Source of the DNA: Cinclus cinclus | Taxonomy: Eukaryota > Chordata > Aves > Passeriformes > Cinclidae | Direction of reading: 5' to 3' | Assembly: GCF_963662255.1 (NCBI RefSeq) | Contig: NC_085046.1 | Span: 141,685,762 to 141,749,761, forward strand | Length of the DNA: 64,000 nt | In this document: in pieces, positions 49,926 to 63,500 of the stretch | How the letters are laid out: each line of letters opens with the position of its first letter | Numbering within the stretch: the stretch's first letter is position 1 | Notes under the pieces: generated by a model | What the model saw: only the letters and a program-made list of their open reading frames with translations | Databases searched by the model: none | What the model was told of the DNA's origin: nothing | Made by a program: the position numbers and the translations under genes

Positions 49926-52900
49926 CTTCTGGACTGAAGAGTGTTTATGCTGCAGACTCATTGCACCAAAAATGATACCTAGTGCAACCAACTACAGGAT
50001 TTTGTCTTTTAAGTCTGTTTCACCCTTTCAAATGCATGTTGCAACATGGTCACCATTAGTAGAGCTTAAGTCATCAGATCCTAGCTGAGAATGCTCAGTG
50101 CAGGCTCTGTTTTTTGGGGAAGTTTTGCAACCTTATTTAACATGGAGAACCTCTGTCAGTTCCTGCAGGGACTCCTGATGATCTCTGCTTGTCCCTGTGT
50201 AACTTTGTTAGCCTGGTTTCTTTTCGATTATCTGTAGTCCATAACAAGCAGCACCTCTGAAAGAATTGACTGTGAGCCTCACAGTCAAGTGGCAGCAATC
50301 TGGAACCAAAGAGGAGATATTTTTATTCAAAGCCCACAGAAACAGAGATCATAATGGAAAAAAAGTCCATCACCACAAGTTAAAGGTAATGGAAAGGATG
50401 TTAAATACAAGGATTCAAGCAACACGGGGTTGAAATTTCTACCTGTTTCTTTCTTACTAGATAGGAAAATTGTTAGTTCATCTACTAGAAATGTTAAGAT
50501 AAAATAAATCTCCTTAGTTAAACATTATTAAAAGGCTGTTGAAAAACACTAGTGGATATAATAAAGATTTTATTAATAGTTAATAAAAGACAGATATAAA
50601 GCAAAACCTTACAGCCATTACCCCTTCTCCGCTGCAGTCTGGCATTCTTTAATGTTGTCACACAACCACCCTAGGAGGAAGAAAAGAAAGGTTATTCCAT
50701 ATTTTATTCATTCACAGAAGGAGAAGTGACTTCCATTCAAATAGAGAGGAGGAAGCTGTATACTACAGATCTTTCTCTTCTCTCTCTCAAAGCCATCTTC
50801 CTCTGTTTTGCCAGACTTGATAATCATCAGACCTTTTCCTAAATTCAATTCATCTCACAAGCCTGGCAGGCAACTAACATGGGAAAAGTGTGAATATTTT
50901 TCTGTGTGAATTGAATTGGCTCAACCAAACGTCAGCTGAGCACCAAAGCATGTAAAGAGGAGGAAAGCCCCAGGTGCAGAAAGGAGAATTAGGGAAAGGA
51001 GGAATGGGTTTGCCTTTTTTCTGGACAGCAGTTGATAACTTTATTCAGAGATCCTATCAGAGGAGGGAACTAAATCTGGCCTGTGCCCTCAACACAGACC
51101 TCATATTAATTATGGCCAGGGCTTAACCCTTCATGCTCTGAGAAGGACGTCTTATGGTCTGAACTCACAGGCTGTGAGCTGGAAGATTCATAAGCACTAT
51201 TCCTTGTTCTGTATAGGGATACATGTGTATGAGAGAATATCCTACACAGCCCTGATCAAAAGGGAAGCATGTATTTCCAAGGAAAACAGGGAAATTCAGT
51301 CAAACACTAAATGTTATTCAGCAGGTACTTACTGTAAATGGCCATTTTATGCACTGGAAAGAGAGAGAAAGAAATCTCTTTTAAAAGCTCAGCTCCTTCA
51401 TTAAGGTGTTAGCTGTTATTCTAAGGATGCAATTACCTGTAACAGAGGAGATGCGTAACTGTATTTTCTTTATGGAGCATCATTCCCTCAAGATATACTG
51501 TTTTGTGACTTTCAAAACAAGTTTTGCTGGCACAAGTGACATGGTGGCAGACAAGCAACCAGCACCCAGGCTCATAATCTGACTTTTCCAAAATAGCCAA
51601 CATATTATGCAATGACACACAAAGAAAATCATGCAGAAAACTGAATATATCCCAAACAAAGTCATCAAAAGCAAAGTGGAAAGTGAAGTTCATGATCCCA
51701 CTGTTTAACATAGTAAAACCTGGAAAAAAAAAATATTTAAGTACCCTTAAAATGCTATAAAGCAGAAAAAGACCCCAAAGACACAACCAAGAATTTTTAA
51801 TCCAAATCACCTTTAAAAACCCCAAACAATGGAATGCAATTTTCCTGCTCGAAACTGCACAGTTAAGGGGTTGTTTTTGTTTTCCTCACTTGACCAGGTT
51901 TGTGCCAAAGAGCACCTTTTTGTAGTGTTTTTTTATCGTGCCTGTAGCATAACAGCCCTTGGTAACAGCAGCACATGCACCATGTTATTGCAGCCTGTCA
52001 ATTAAGCCACAATGGCTTTAAAAGAGAAACTTGCTTTCTTTCTTCTCTACTTTCTGTTATGTTTCCCCTCAGTTCCTGCATCAAATCAAATATATTGAAC
52101 CTTCATAATTGCTGGTCTCCCATCCATTTTTATTTCCCTTTCCTGTTCTGAAGTGCTGGACACAGTTGTCCCAAAGCACTTTCCTCACTGTGCGATTGGA
52201 GAGGTCCTTGGTTGTAGTATATCAGAGTTCAGAGGCTGGAGAAGAAAAAGGAGTGACAAGATGATACAAAGTTCAAGACCCTTCTGCATTTCTTGGGTCA
52301 AAGTACTTCCCCAGATTATACCTGTGCTAGCCAGAGCTGGACATGGCAGCCAGAGTCCTTCTCCATAAATCCAGGCATTGCAAGACCACACACTGTGGAG
52401 CTATAGATGAGTATTTGCCAGCTGTAGGCAAACTAGGGCATTTCTTGACTTTCCAGGGATTCATCTAATTTACTGAAACAAAACTTTGCCTTCTTGCTGT
52501 CTGCAAACTCTCTCAAAAGCAGTGTAGCCATTGTCTGGCTCTCAAATCTTTTGGAGCCAGTCCCACATCCATAGTCTTACTAGAGTCCACTTTACTGCTG
52601 TGTAACAGCTACTTGCTTGGATGAAAAGAAGCTGTACTTTCTCCCACTGGGAGAAGCCTAGGCAGTATATTCCATTAAGTTCTATTCATTTTCATCTTGA
52701 CCTGAATCATGGGGATTGAAGTCTCATCTCTCATGGAGTCCTGTTAACCAGGAGCAACTTCAGTAAGGCCAGTGGGGTATCATTACACAGCCAGGTGCTT
52801 TTCCTTCTAGCACAGTACAGCAGTGAAAGTGCTTGAAGGCAACAGGGGACTACCTTACAAGGAGGCAATAGTCATAGATAGATGGATTTTAAAACCTTTC

Positions 52901-55900
52901 CTTTTGCACCTAGGAAGTTGTGCAAAGTGGTAATAATGAGGTGTAATATTGCACTGAACTTATCTGGCTATTTATTTGTTAAATAAAAGATGAGCAGGCA
53001 ACATTCTGTGGCCAAGCAGCACAGTGGCCACAGCTGAACTATACAGAATTTTGCCCTGTGTGTCCCTCAAATGTAAATGTCATTTTGGATGCCGGGTTTT
53101 CTCCAGTTCTGTGAACTAATGTAACATTTTCATAATGTGAAACAAAAAATGTGTGTCAACTTCTTTCAGTGCAACATCAGGGTTTGCAGGTGCAAAGTCT
53201 ACCCTGTACAGGTCCATACAAGGGGCCAAATCCAGGCCAGTCTTGTCTGCGCTGCCTATTGGAAGATCTGGAGCATATGCTATCCCCCAGACATCGCTGG
53301 AGCTAGTGCAGTTTGGCACATTTCCAGATCATGCTACACACCATGTGAGCATTCAAACACTGTTTGACTGGCCTGTGCTGTCCCTTCCCTAGCCATTTTT
53401 ACTCACTGATACCCTGGGTCCACATGATTTTGCAGAAGAAATGAACCAACAATGGAGCACAACTTGACCATCTACTTACTGACTGAAGGACAGTTTGTGA
53501 AAACCTCTGAAACTCATAGAGGAAAGAAGTTCTCTGAGGAGAAAATGATGTGACTGTACCTTGTTCACCACTCTAACAAGCTATGACTCAAATACACATG
53601 TCAAAGACTGAACTGAGTGAAAAGATGCACTTTTTTTTAGGATTTTTTTTCCTTCTGATAAATAATAGCTCCAGTCCACTGACTGAAGTGCATATAACAC
53701 TGCTCAAAATTAGAAGCACTTAATGTGCTAATAGAAATGTCCATGCTTTTTGCAATCTGTCTTCTCCTCCTTTGACGAATATAATCTATAAGAGGGTGAA
53801 ATGTCAGGCCTTGTTATGATTAGACAGGTGGAACATCACTGTGCCTCACTGAAAAGTGACAGCAGACAAATAGGGAAGAGAAACAAAACAAAAGGCAAAA
53901 TTAGATCACAAACATAACCTAAAATATTCTAAGGCAGGAAACAAAAAAAAATAAAATAAAAATGTGTGAAGGCATTTAATTTGCTTGAAATATATTGATA
54001 TGTTCCATAGAATCTATTAAAATACTCTGCTTCCTGGTCTCTCTTCCCATCATTCTGAAGGTACTGCAGCCACCCAGTCCAGTGGCTTTGTGATTTAGAC
54101 AGAAGTAACCTTTATGAGCCCCAGGAGAGCAGCCTCCTGACGCGGGCACTTCACAGGCACGAATGAATCATTTCCCATAGATGAGGGACAAGAAATCAGC
54201 TCAGATGGATGGACTGAGAGGGACCAAGGTGATATCAGACTGACAAGCTGAAGTAGCAGTATATCACACATCAAATTGCTTTTGAAAGTTTTGTTGGTGT
54301 TACAGCAGAGGTTTTATGCTGCCTTTTCATCCTGGCTGTTGTGTGACATTTTAAAGAGAGGAACTGAAACCTCTGAACCCTTTCTGAGAGCAAAAGGATT
54401 TTTTAGCAGAAAGAGTTGTCTGCTACGTGTCGGATCCATCCACCAGCTTCCTGGTCTGGATTCAGCCATCAGTTCACTTGAAGGTCTTAGTCCTGTTTCC
54501 AACAATATCTTTAGCAAGTGATTCTTCCTACTTACCAAATATCTCTTTGGTCCAAGGATCCAGATCAATACAGAGCTTTATCAACATTGCAGGACAATAG
54601 TGAGGGAGGTCACAAACTTTACAGATATTTTCCACCTTTTTATGGAAAATGTTTAAGGGCTTTTTTTTAATTCTTTTTTAAATTTAATTTATTATTTAGA
54701 AAAATAATTACTTTATGTAAAAAATATATTTTCCATATTTGCAGAAAGAGAACTGATTCCATAACCTGATTTTGAAGTCAAGCATCTCTTGGCCTTTCTG
54801 TCACATAATGATTCATCCTTTTGGCAGTAAACCACTTAGAACAGGTCCCCAGGGAGCTTACTGAGACTTACTCAGATCTCCTGAGAGGCTCTTGGGAAGA
54901 TTCCATCTCTTCAGGCATTGCTCAGGATTCTTAGTGCCATCCATTATCATGGGTGAGTGAGAAATATCTCCTTCTTATTCCCTTTTGAACATAGGTATGA
55001 GAGAAGGTAAAAGCCAGTGCTTTTCACATACTGTGGGTTTTGTGCCGATTACACAAGGAAATACTCAAAGGCCTTTCATAACCCAAGGTAGACCCTTTCT
55101 AAGGCACCATAGCTTAAATTTCCAATCTAATTTCAGAGTGCTCACCAGTGACCCCAAGGGGAACTCCAACTTTGAACATGCCCTTTCTGTCCCTACTTGG
55201 CTTTTTATATGCCACATGTATTTCTGTCTTTCACAATATCCTGTGGTTGGCTTGAGCAGAAAGCATTTCTTCCCCAGCAGGTGCTCTAATGTGAGATGTA
55301 TTTCTATGTTTGAATTTAGCTGTATATCTGACCACTGCAATAACTACTTGGTCCTCTTTCTCATCTTCAGATGAATTCATTCTACTAATTGCAAAAGGGG
55401 TCATTTCTGTAATTATACCATTTTACCCTTGTTGCCCACACCACATCTTCACAGTTTAGCAATTAATACAAATTGGAGAGTACAGATGAATCACCCAGAA
55501 GTTCAATAGCTGCCTGACTTTCCTCATTTGACTTGCAAGAGAGGGTTGGTTTTTTTTGCTCATACCACACTCCCAGGCCGGCAAAGTGCTCTTCAGCAGA
55601 AGCACTGTTCTGTGCAACACTTGGTTTCCCTGTCAAACTGTGAGCAGGGGAGTCTCATTTGTGTGGGCTGTCCCCATGTTCACCTCGGGCTGCACGCTAC
55701 ACCAGAATAGAAAACATGAGTCAGAAAAGTTAAGGGTTAAACTGGTAAAAACAAAAGAGGAGAAAATTCATTCAGAAAATAGTGGTTTCTAATGGATGAG
55801 AGGAAGTACGGTACAATTTCTTGTAAAGTCACCATGGTCAACTCATCAGAGGAAGCCCCTCCTATCATGGGCTTGTACAATGCCTCCTGCAGCCTGAACA

Positions 55901-58900
55901 GCTGCCAAGTCATGACCACGCAGTTAAGGGAGTGAAACAAAGAACATCAAATCAAGGGCACATTTCCATCTTCCTTTCCAGCTAGCTCCCAATCTATTTT
56001 TTCCTTCTTCCCCTTGTATTAACTATTTTATAACAACATAAGCCTTCTTAGTAACTTTTGTCTTCCTTTTGTTTTTTGGGGTATTTTTTTTCCTTTTTTT
56101 TTTTTTTTTTGGAAGCAAAGCCATGGTTTCCACAAGACTTGCTGAGCCAACCTAATCGCTCACTGATTCAGAAGGAGGTCCTGAAGCAGCTGCCTCATTC
56201 TCCCAGCTTGGCTTCGTGCTCCTAACTGCTCATATTGAGGCTGGCACTTCCCAGACCTCCTCCCGTGGCCTCGTTAACTCAACAGTCTGCTCAAAACCAT
56301 CACAGCACAAACCCCAGCAGCTTTCTGCTGTGTCAGCCCTCAGAGATGGCACTGCAAAGCAGAACCAACACAGGGCTGGGGTGGAGGCCAGAGATGGATG
56401 GCCACAAAATCTCTCCCTTTTGGTTCTGAGAAAGCAGTAATTCAGCACAGCTCTTCAGGAAACCGCAGCTTCAATATGCCTGTGATAGATGCTCATCCTA
56501 GATTACAGCATGCTGAGATCCCTACACTGTTTGCATACATTTGGTGAAAGGCTGACTTTGTAGGCTTGGGGATGGGGACTTTCCTGGGATTTCTATCTTG
56601 GTAGAACTTGTGGAATAATAATTTTAAATAGCTGCTTCAGACCACTAATTTCTTCTTCTCAGCTTCCCCTTAAAACCATTTTCTACTACAGAGCTTCCAA
56701 GAAAAAGCCAGTTTTGACTTCTCACAACTGTAATTTGCCCTAAATGACCCAAGAGTTGCAGAGTCTTGCCTATTTAACCCAGGTTGGCTCTTCATTTTCT
56801 TTTTTATTATTGTAAAGTCTTTGGAGTAAGAATGGTCAATTCCAGATGAAATGCTTGGTATCTCATAATTTACTCTTTTACAGTGGAAAATCAATTCCCA
56901 CAAAGGAAGTTACATGACAGTGTCCTTTCCACATCCTTTCTTCTTAGCATAGGCATAGGTTTTCCTCAGCTGGTTGTTTAAATATCTTCAGAGGTGAAAT
57001 CACCATAGCCTCTCCTTCTCATCCATTCCAAGTTTTCATTCTTTTCACTATGAGGCTGTCCAACATCCCCGTACCCAATATTCAGATTCATTTTCTGTTC
57101 CTGAATTTATGCCCACCATTTCTTCCATAGACAGAAAATATATTTCTTTCCTCCTTGTAGCAGTCTCTACATAACTGAAGACATTACACAGAGTTTTCTC
57201 TTCTTTAGGGTTAAAGCCCCAACTGTCTCAAATTTCTCTTACAAATTCATGTTTTCTAGGTCTCTGGCTGTAAAAATGGGAATTTTTTTCACAGCTTTCC
57301 CCTGGAAGCCTGACAATTAGTCTAACACCTTCTGAATGTGTTGTCATAATGGAAACAGCATTTCTGCACTTATCTGAAGGTTTAGTAGATAGATTTGCCA
57401 TAGATCCTAATGAGACATAGGAAGCTTATTTTTCCTTTGTCCCCCCCAACATCAGGGCATTGTCATCTTGTGTGCAGTTGAGGATGCAGTCTAGCTCAAA
57501 GATACTGATTTTTGCAGCTGCCTGATTAGTTATTCCCCTCAGTGTATGTTTATTTTCCTAGATGTATGCTGTAGGCTGTTCCTGGGGGATGACTCCAAAG
57601 TGCAAAACACAGCACTTCTCTGTTTTTAAATAGCATCATATTTACTTTGGCAAGGTCCTTTGCATCTTTATTCTTGTTCTCCATCACACCTGTAGCCTCT
57701 TCTGGCCACTGAGATTGGAGGTTTAGTAACTATATGCAGAAGATAAATGACAAGAGTACAAGATAGAAAACAGCCCCTCATAGAAACACACTGAGTACAA
57801 CTTTCTGTTTAGAAATAAATCACAGGTAACTGTTTTCTGAAAACAGTATTACAGATAGTTTTGCTTACTACAGTTCTATCTTGCACCATCTATATGGTTT
57901 CTATTTTCTAGTCCTCTCTCATCCATAGAAAGAGCATATGAGTAAGAGGAAAAGGTCTTACTAGAAAATTAGAATATTTACTGCTTCACCCTTATTCCCA
58001 AAGTACCTTACTTTGAGATGGAAAAGATTCAAAAGGGCTTGATATTTTTTTCAGTTTTATTTCCTTTTCAGTTCCTGCAAGATACAGCACAATTAATTCC
58101 CAAAAGGAAGTATAAATGTCCCCAAATTTCTTGAAAGATGTATAGCAATATCAATACAGTCAATGACTGCTTTTCATGAGATTGTTTCACACACTTCACA
58201 AGCATGTCCAAATGAAGTAGAAAGCCATATAACTCAGATGCTGACAATACTCCTAGGCTTTTCCATGACTCAACCTAAATCTAAGTTATTGGACAGCCTT
58301 CTGCTGAGTTATTTTTAGATTTTATCAACCCATACATTTTCTTCCTGCAAGCTGAGCAAATTTCCACAAAGTCTATTCAGAGCAGAGGCTGCAAATAGAA
58401 GAAAAAAAAAAGAACAGAAAAAAACATGTCAAAGATATCAGATACTATTTAGCAACAGATAATGGTGTGGGGTTGTCAAGAGATGCTGTGTGTTTTATGT
58501 CACCTTCATTAGTTTTAGAGGTAACCAGTGAGTTGCTGAGTTGGCTTGGTTTGATTTGGGGGAGGTTGGTTGAGTTTTTTTTTATTTTCTACAGAAATTA
58601 GTTGGATTTGAGGGACTGTTTAATGACAGGAAACAGTCCAAATGAATGCACCAGAAACTAGTCTTCATGTAAAAACTAAAAATACAATTCTGATTGGATT
58701 TTGAGTATCTTTTGCAGTAAAACTCTTTCATTCATCCTCACGGATTTGAACTGTTATTATTAGCAAAGCCATTATTGTATGCTATCAAAGAGCAATTGCT
58801 AGACAGCAACAAAAAAAATAATTAAAATAGTACATATTCCTTTGTAGGTCTTGACATAGATTTGGTTAAAAGTGGGCTCCTGACCTTCTGTGATGCAGAT

Positions 58901-58965
58901 ACTGCTTTCCTCACAGTTTTAGACTCTGTCACTCCTAAGATTTTTGACCCAGAGATTGTATCTGT
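49926..58965. other. Non-coding unique sequence
   Basis: Nine kilobases with no supportable gene or element. Open frames of 129-130 codons (51825-51433 minus; 54985-55374 plus) were examined; both overlap other frames and show no domain. A 17-base poly(T) lies at 56094-56110 and an AT-rich patch at 54660-54735. Pyrimidine-rich stretches near 57 kb are compatible with intronic DNA but do not prove it. Confidence 0.5.
56094..56110. repeat. Poly(T) run
   Basis: Seventeen T residues in a row, within a wider T-rich stretch from about 56070. It could be the reverse complement of a retroposon tail, but no body was recognised downstream. Confidence 0.9.
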
Positions 58966-59231
58966 CAGAATAGACCCATTCACTTGGAAGGGAAGTACAG
59001 TGACTGTCTAGTCCAGCCTGACCACTTCAGTGCTGAACAAGAGTTAAAGCCATGTTGTTAAGGCATTGGCCAAATACCTCTGAAACCCCAAGGCCCTGGG
59101 CACCTCTCTAGGAAGCCTTTTTCAGTGTTTGATCATTCTCTTGGTATAGAAATACTTCCTCATGTTCAGTCAGAAGCTACCCTGGCACAGTTTTGAACCA
59201 TTCCCACATGTCCTGTCACTGGATTCCAGGA
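58966..59231 (-). mobile_element. CR1 LINE, antisense, 3' part (interrupted by LTR)
   Basis: The plus strand reads the reverse complement of a CR1 3' end. Diagnostic words are CACTTGGAAGGGAAGTACAG, CTAGTCCAGCCTGACCACTT, CCTCTCTAGGAAGCC, AAATACTTCCTCATGTTCAG, CCTGGCACAGTTTTGAACC and CACATGTCCTGTCACTGG. The copy breaks off at the base before TGTGGTGAG and resumes after the LTR at 60295. The words place it in a different CR1 subfamily from the 34.9-kb copy. Confidence 0.93.
59227..59231. repeat. Target-site duplication CAGGA, left copy
   Basis: CAGGA sits immediately before the LTR's TG start and is repeated immediately after its CA end (60295-60299). A 5-bp duplication is the size expected for ERVL-type (class III) integration. 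Confidence 0.85.
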
Positions 59232-60294
59232 TGTGGTGAGTTGACCCTGGCTGAACTCCAGGTGCTCACCAACGCCACTCTCTCAGCCACTCTCCATAGC
59301 TCGACAGGGGAGAGAAAGCATAACAAAAGTCTCATGGGTTGAGATAAGGGCAGGGAGAGATCACTCACTTCAGTTACCACCATGGGCAAAAAAGACTTGA
59401 TTTAGGGAAATTAGTTAATTAGTTACCAATCAAATCAGGGTAGGAGGATGAGAAATAAACCAAAACCTAAAATAACCTTCATCCCTACTCCTTCCTTCTT
59501 CCTCATCTCAACTTCACTCCTAACTTCTCTTTCCCTCCAGCAAAGAAGCAAGGAGAATGGGGTGTCTGATCAATTCATCACACATTGTCTCTGCCTCTTC
59601 TTCCTCCTCAGAACTCACACTCTCCTCTTGCTCCAGCATGAGGTTCCTCCCACATGAGACAGTCTTTCACAGACTTCTCCAACACGAGTCCTTCCCATGG
59701 GCTGCAGTTCTTCATGAACTGTTCCAGCGTGGGACACCCCCACAGGGCACAGTCCTTTAGGTACGGGCTGCTCTGGCACGGGTCCCTCGTGGTGCCACAG
59801 GTCCTGCAAGGAGTCTGCTCCAGTATGGGCTTCCCATAGAGCCTCCTTTGTGCATCCACCTGCTCTGGCATGGGCTCCACCGTGAGCTGCAGGTGGATGT
59901 CTGCTCTCCCATGGGTCTGTGTGGGCTCAGCTACCTCACCTGGTCTGCACAATGGGCTGCACGGGAATCTCTGCTGCAGCATCTGGATCACTCCATTCCC
60001 CTTTCTTCCTCACTGACCCAGGTTCCTGCAGGGCAGTTTCACTCACATATTCTCCCTCTCTCTGACTGTTGTTCTTCAGCAGTGTATTTCCTACCTTATT
60101 AAACACGTTATCCCAGAGGTGCTGCCACTCTGGGTGGTAGACATTCCACTAATGGGCTTGGGCTTGGCCTCAGCAAATCCACCTTGGGCCTGGCTAGCAT
60201 TGACTTGGGCATGCAGGAAACCTCTGGCAGCTTCTCAGAAACCCACCTCTCTAGCTCCCCCACTACCAAAACATTACCACACAAACCCAGCACA
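59232..60294 (+). mobile_element. Solo LTR of an ERVL-like endogenous retrovirus
   Basis: The 1,063-bp segment begins TGTGGTGAGTTGACCCTGG and ends CAGCACA, giving the canonical TG...CA termini, and is flanked by CAGGA on both sides. No gag, pol or env reading frame and no second LTR are present, so this is a solo LTR left by recombination between two LTRs. The start and the body (GACAGGGGAGAGAAA, GAGATCACTCACTTCAG, ATTAGTTACCAATCAAATCA) agree with abundant passerine ERVL-like LTRs as I remember them. Plus orientation is tentative: it rests on the similarity of the 5' end to other bird LTRs and on AATAAA at 59454-59459. Open frames crossing it on both strands are chance products of its repeat structure. 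Confidence 0.88.
59631..59985 (+). repeat. Internal ~45-bp periodic repeats in the LTR
   Basis: At least seven diverged units start with CTCCAGC- or CTCTGGC-like words at about 59631, 59677, 59722, 59771, 59818, 59863 and 59904, with spacings of 46, 45, 49, 47, 45 and 41 bases. A further weak unit lies near 59942. Most units follow the pattern CTCCAGCRTGGG, CCC-rich, then a GGGCTGCAG or CACAGG word. This is a minisatellite-like expansion within the LTR and part of the element itself. Confidence 0.8.
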
Positions 60295-60299
60295 CAGGA
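60295..60299. repeat. Target-site duplication CAGGA, right copy
   Basis: CAGGA follows the LTR end directly and continues into CR1 sequence (AAGAGGAGCTCAGCACC), pairing with the left copy at 59227-59231. Confidence 0.85.
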
Positions 60300-60508
60300 A
60301 GAGGAGCTCAGCACCTCTCTCTCCCCTTCCTCTTCTCAGGAAGATGCAATGATGCCAACCCTCAGCCTTCTTTTCTTCAAACCTGAGTTCGAAGCCCAGA
60401 GTCCTCAGCTGTTCCTTACAGACATGCCCTCCAGTCCTACAAACAGCTTTGTTGCCCTTCTCTGGATACTTTCAAGGACCTTCACATCTTTCTTAAATGG
60501 TGTGGGGC
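60295..60508 (-). mobile_element. CR1 LINE, antisense, 5' part (continuation)
   Basis: CR1 resumes in register after the LTR: GAGCTCAGCACCTCTCTCTC, CCCTCAGCCTTCTTTTCTTC, ACATGCCCTCCAGTCCTAC, CAGCTTTGTTGCCCTTCTCT and TTTCAAGGACCTTCACATC. On the minus strand it encodes the C-terminal ORF2 words FKKDVKVLESIQRRATKLF and VGLEGMS, with the frame lost beyond. It ends at about 60508 (TGTGGGGC), the 5' truncation point. The two CR1 parts total about 475 bp, counting the CAGGA once. Confidence 0.92.
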
Positions 60509-63500
60509 ACATCAGATTTGAGAGGGCCAAAGAATGTGAGCTCTGCAGACAGAAGCAGCTGCTGGTGGTGCAGGGGAGCGGGATGCACCTGCAGGATTTT
60601 GAAAGAGCAAGTGTCTGCCACATTTATCAGCCTCACTGTGGTTGCAGGTGATGCTGCAGGGTGAGCTCTGAGTGTCTCACATTAAACAAACCTCTTTTGC
60701 TTAAACTGTATGTTTGCAGAGGTGTGCACCGAGGCGGGATCTTTGCAGTGTGCCTGTGAGGGATGTGGAGAGTAAATTCAAGCCAAAGTAAAAAGCACAC
60801 TACAGCAAAAAGTAGCTCCCAGTCTCATCTCAGAGTCTGATTATGGCAGGGAAGGAGGAAGCAATGCTTGTGTTATCAATGATAAGGTGTGAGCCAATAC
60901 TTGCTTACTTGCCAGAGTTTCTCAGAAAAAAGTTTCTCAGCAGTCCCACAATTTCAGCCTTTAAGCTTCAGAACTCTGCTGCATTATCCCCAAAGCCAAG
61001 CTGCTGTAAGTATGACCTGTGACCTTGATCATCCAACACCTTCTCTCTGGGCATCTCATCTTGCAAGAGGCCTCATTCCAAGATGCACATCAGGACTGCC
61101 TTATTCTCTTGGTCCCCAACTCATATGTCAGGTCATTCTTTTCTTTGAAGAGCTAATCCCAGACAATTAATGAACCATATCCCTATGTATGGAAACACTG
61201 GAAACAAGGAAAGATGAGTGGCTTCTACACTCTTTGGTCCATATGGGAAGAAAAAATCCAGCCAGATCACATCAAAATGCCTTGGAACAGGGTTCTTCCC
61301 CTGATGCAGCACACTAAGGTGATTTGAAGAAGTCTTTTCTATTTGCTTCTGCTTCTTTTACCCACATAGTTCTTTTATTGCGACCCCAGAAAACAATGTC
61401 TGGGGATGGAGACTGAGCTGGGAAGACACTAAAGGCAAGTCCTAATCCTCTTAAAACACAAAACCTCCAATCATACCCAACATTAGTGTCACACTTCATA
61501 TTTGAAAATCTGATTGGTCTGTAATTGGCTGCTCAGCCCTAAAAATTAAAACCTTTACACAGATGATGGCCTTTTGAAAAATGCATTTCATTAATTTACT
61601 TTGACTAAACTTAGTCTGATATTGAGACACAGTAATGAAAAGAAAAATAAATATATAGATCAATATTTGCTTACACAGTCTAAGCAATTACTGTGTGTTT
61701 GAGAGGTTCATTTTTCCATCTTATAAGTTAATTAGCATGGAGAATTAAAAAATAGCTAGATTCACTGCACCAGTCCTGTTCCTAGTGACAGCAGTACAAG
61801 TTTTGTATCGAACAGGAATAATATCTGGTTGTAAAAACTTTCCTTATAAAATCAGAAAACATCTTTTGCCTGTTCTCTGGCAATGTAAATCAGAGTGCCT
61901 GATGTCTTCTCTTACAATGCAAAAGTAACATAAAAACTACCATGTAAACTTCTTTATCTTTACATCTGTCTGTGTGTGTTAGGCATGATTTTGAAAAGTG
62001 GTGGACATTTGGCTTCTTTTCACTACTGGAAGCTAACGGAGCTTCTCCTGGCATCCATAACTGTATGCTCTCATCTAACAAAACTGGGGGGGGGAGTTGG
62101 TTGGGTATTTTTAATGAAGATATTTAACAACTGACCTATAAACCCAAGCTCCAACAGTGGTTGTGGTGCATAGATGTCCAGCTAGGAGCAGATGAAACAG
62201 ACCACTGCTCACAAAAGCAGTTATGCACCTGGAAGAAACTGAGCTTCTTGAGTGCTTAATGCTCTTCATTTGCTTAGGTGTCAAAGGCTCCAAAGCACCT
62301 GCTTTGGATCATGAGGTGTTCTCCATTGTGAGACAACACTATTTAATGCATTGATAAAGAGTATTCTTTATTCCTTGCATTGATCTGATTCCCTACTGCT
62401 TTGATATTAATGTGGTTAAGTGGAAAGATGTGAAAATACACAAAACTGAAGTTTGTCTTTTCTCTGCATTTTTGAAGAGACAGCAATTTCTAGGCTAAGT
62501 TGACAGATTTGAGTGCCTGAGACTGTGGATGGGATTTGAGGTGGGTGTCAGCATGCTCCTGACAATATCTGGGTTTTAAATTGACCCTGACCCAATCAGG
62601 GTGTTCCCACAGCAGGCTAAACTTGAGTAAAGTGGAATTGATCTAGTGGGCTGTTAGATGTGGCATAAATCCAAGCATAACTGCCAAAGAGTTGGATTTC
62701 CAACAGTAATGTGGTTGGTTACAATTTGGAAAGCCTGCTCCTTTCACTAAGCCACAGTTACAAGTACAGGGATTTGAGGCACCCTGGAGAAGCAACTAAA
62801 AGCCAAGGACAAGTGGAGGTCAAGGAAATATTTCTCTGAGAAATAAAGAATCATCTCCTGCACTTAATTTCTTACTTTCATGTATATGACTAAAACATCT
62901 CAGTAATATTAAAAATGGTGCTCAGTGTGATGTATAGCTTAACAGTATCTTTAATCAGTAGAAGCTAGACTTAAATAAATTTTTAGTTCATGGATTATTG
63001 CTGGACCATGTAAGTTGAGGAGATAGGTTTTCTACTGCCAAAATTTATGACTTATCCAAAGTCAGCAGAATAGATAAATTGATGTATGCCTTATCTACAA
63101 AAAAGAATGTGATTGGGATGAATTCCCAAACAGGTGATTATGTGAATGATGCAAAAGCCAAGATGTATGTACACACTGAAGAAAGAGCAGATTGGTTTTG
63201 GCCTAGGTTCAGCAAAGGCACTCCCACAAGTAAAAAGTAAGTACTGTGAAACAGATTCAATGTCAGGAAAATGGAATAATCACCTGGAATTCAGCCCAAT
63301 TAGTTTCTGTAAGTTCTCATATTCTGCATATACCAGGAATGTAATGGAAGTGACATTTGATAACATTTTATCTCAGACTCAGTCAGCTGGGGCCTGTGCT
63401 CACAAATAAGGACCGGAAAAGAGTGAAGCAAGAACTTTTTTTTTTTTTTTTGATCAACCACAGAAGTCTGTAGGTGTCAAACCTCATAGCTTTTCAAAAA

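Noticed and set aside
51433..51825. 130-codon minus-strand frame rich in hydrophobic residues
   Set aside because: Composition is skewed to Phe, Leu and Cys as in AT-rich random sequence. A second minus frame overlaps it, and no domain or signal architecture is convincing.
54985..55374. 129-codon plus-strand frame
   Set aside because: A 91-codon antisense frame overlaps it. It has no recognisable domain and a length within chance expectation for 64 kb in six frames.
59608..59991. 127-codon minus-strand frame and several overlapping frames inside the LTR
   Set aside because: The ~45-bp repeats keep several frames open by chance, and no retroviral protein motif is present.
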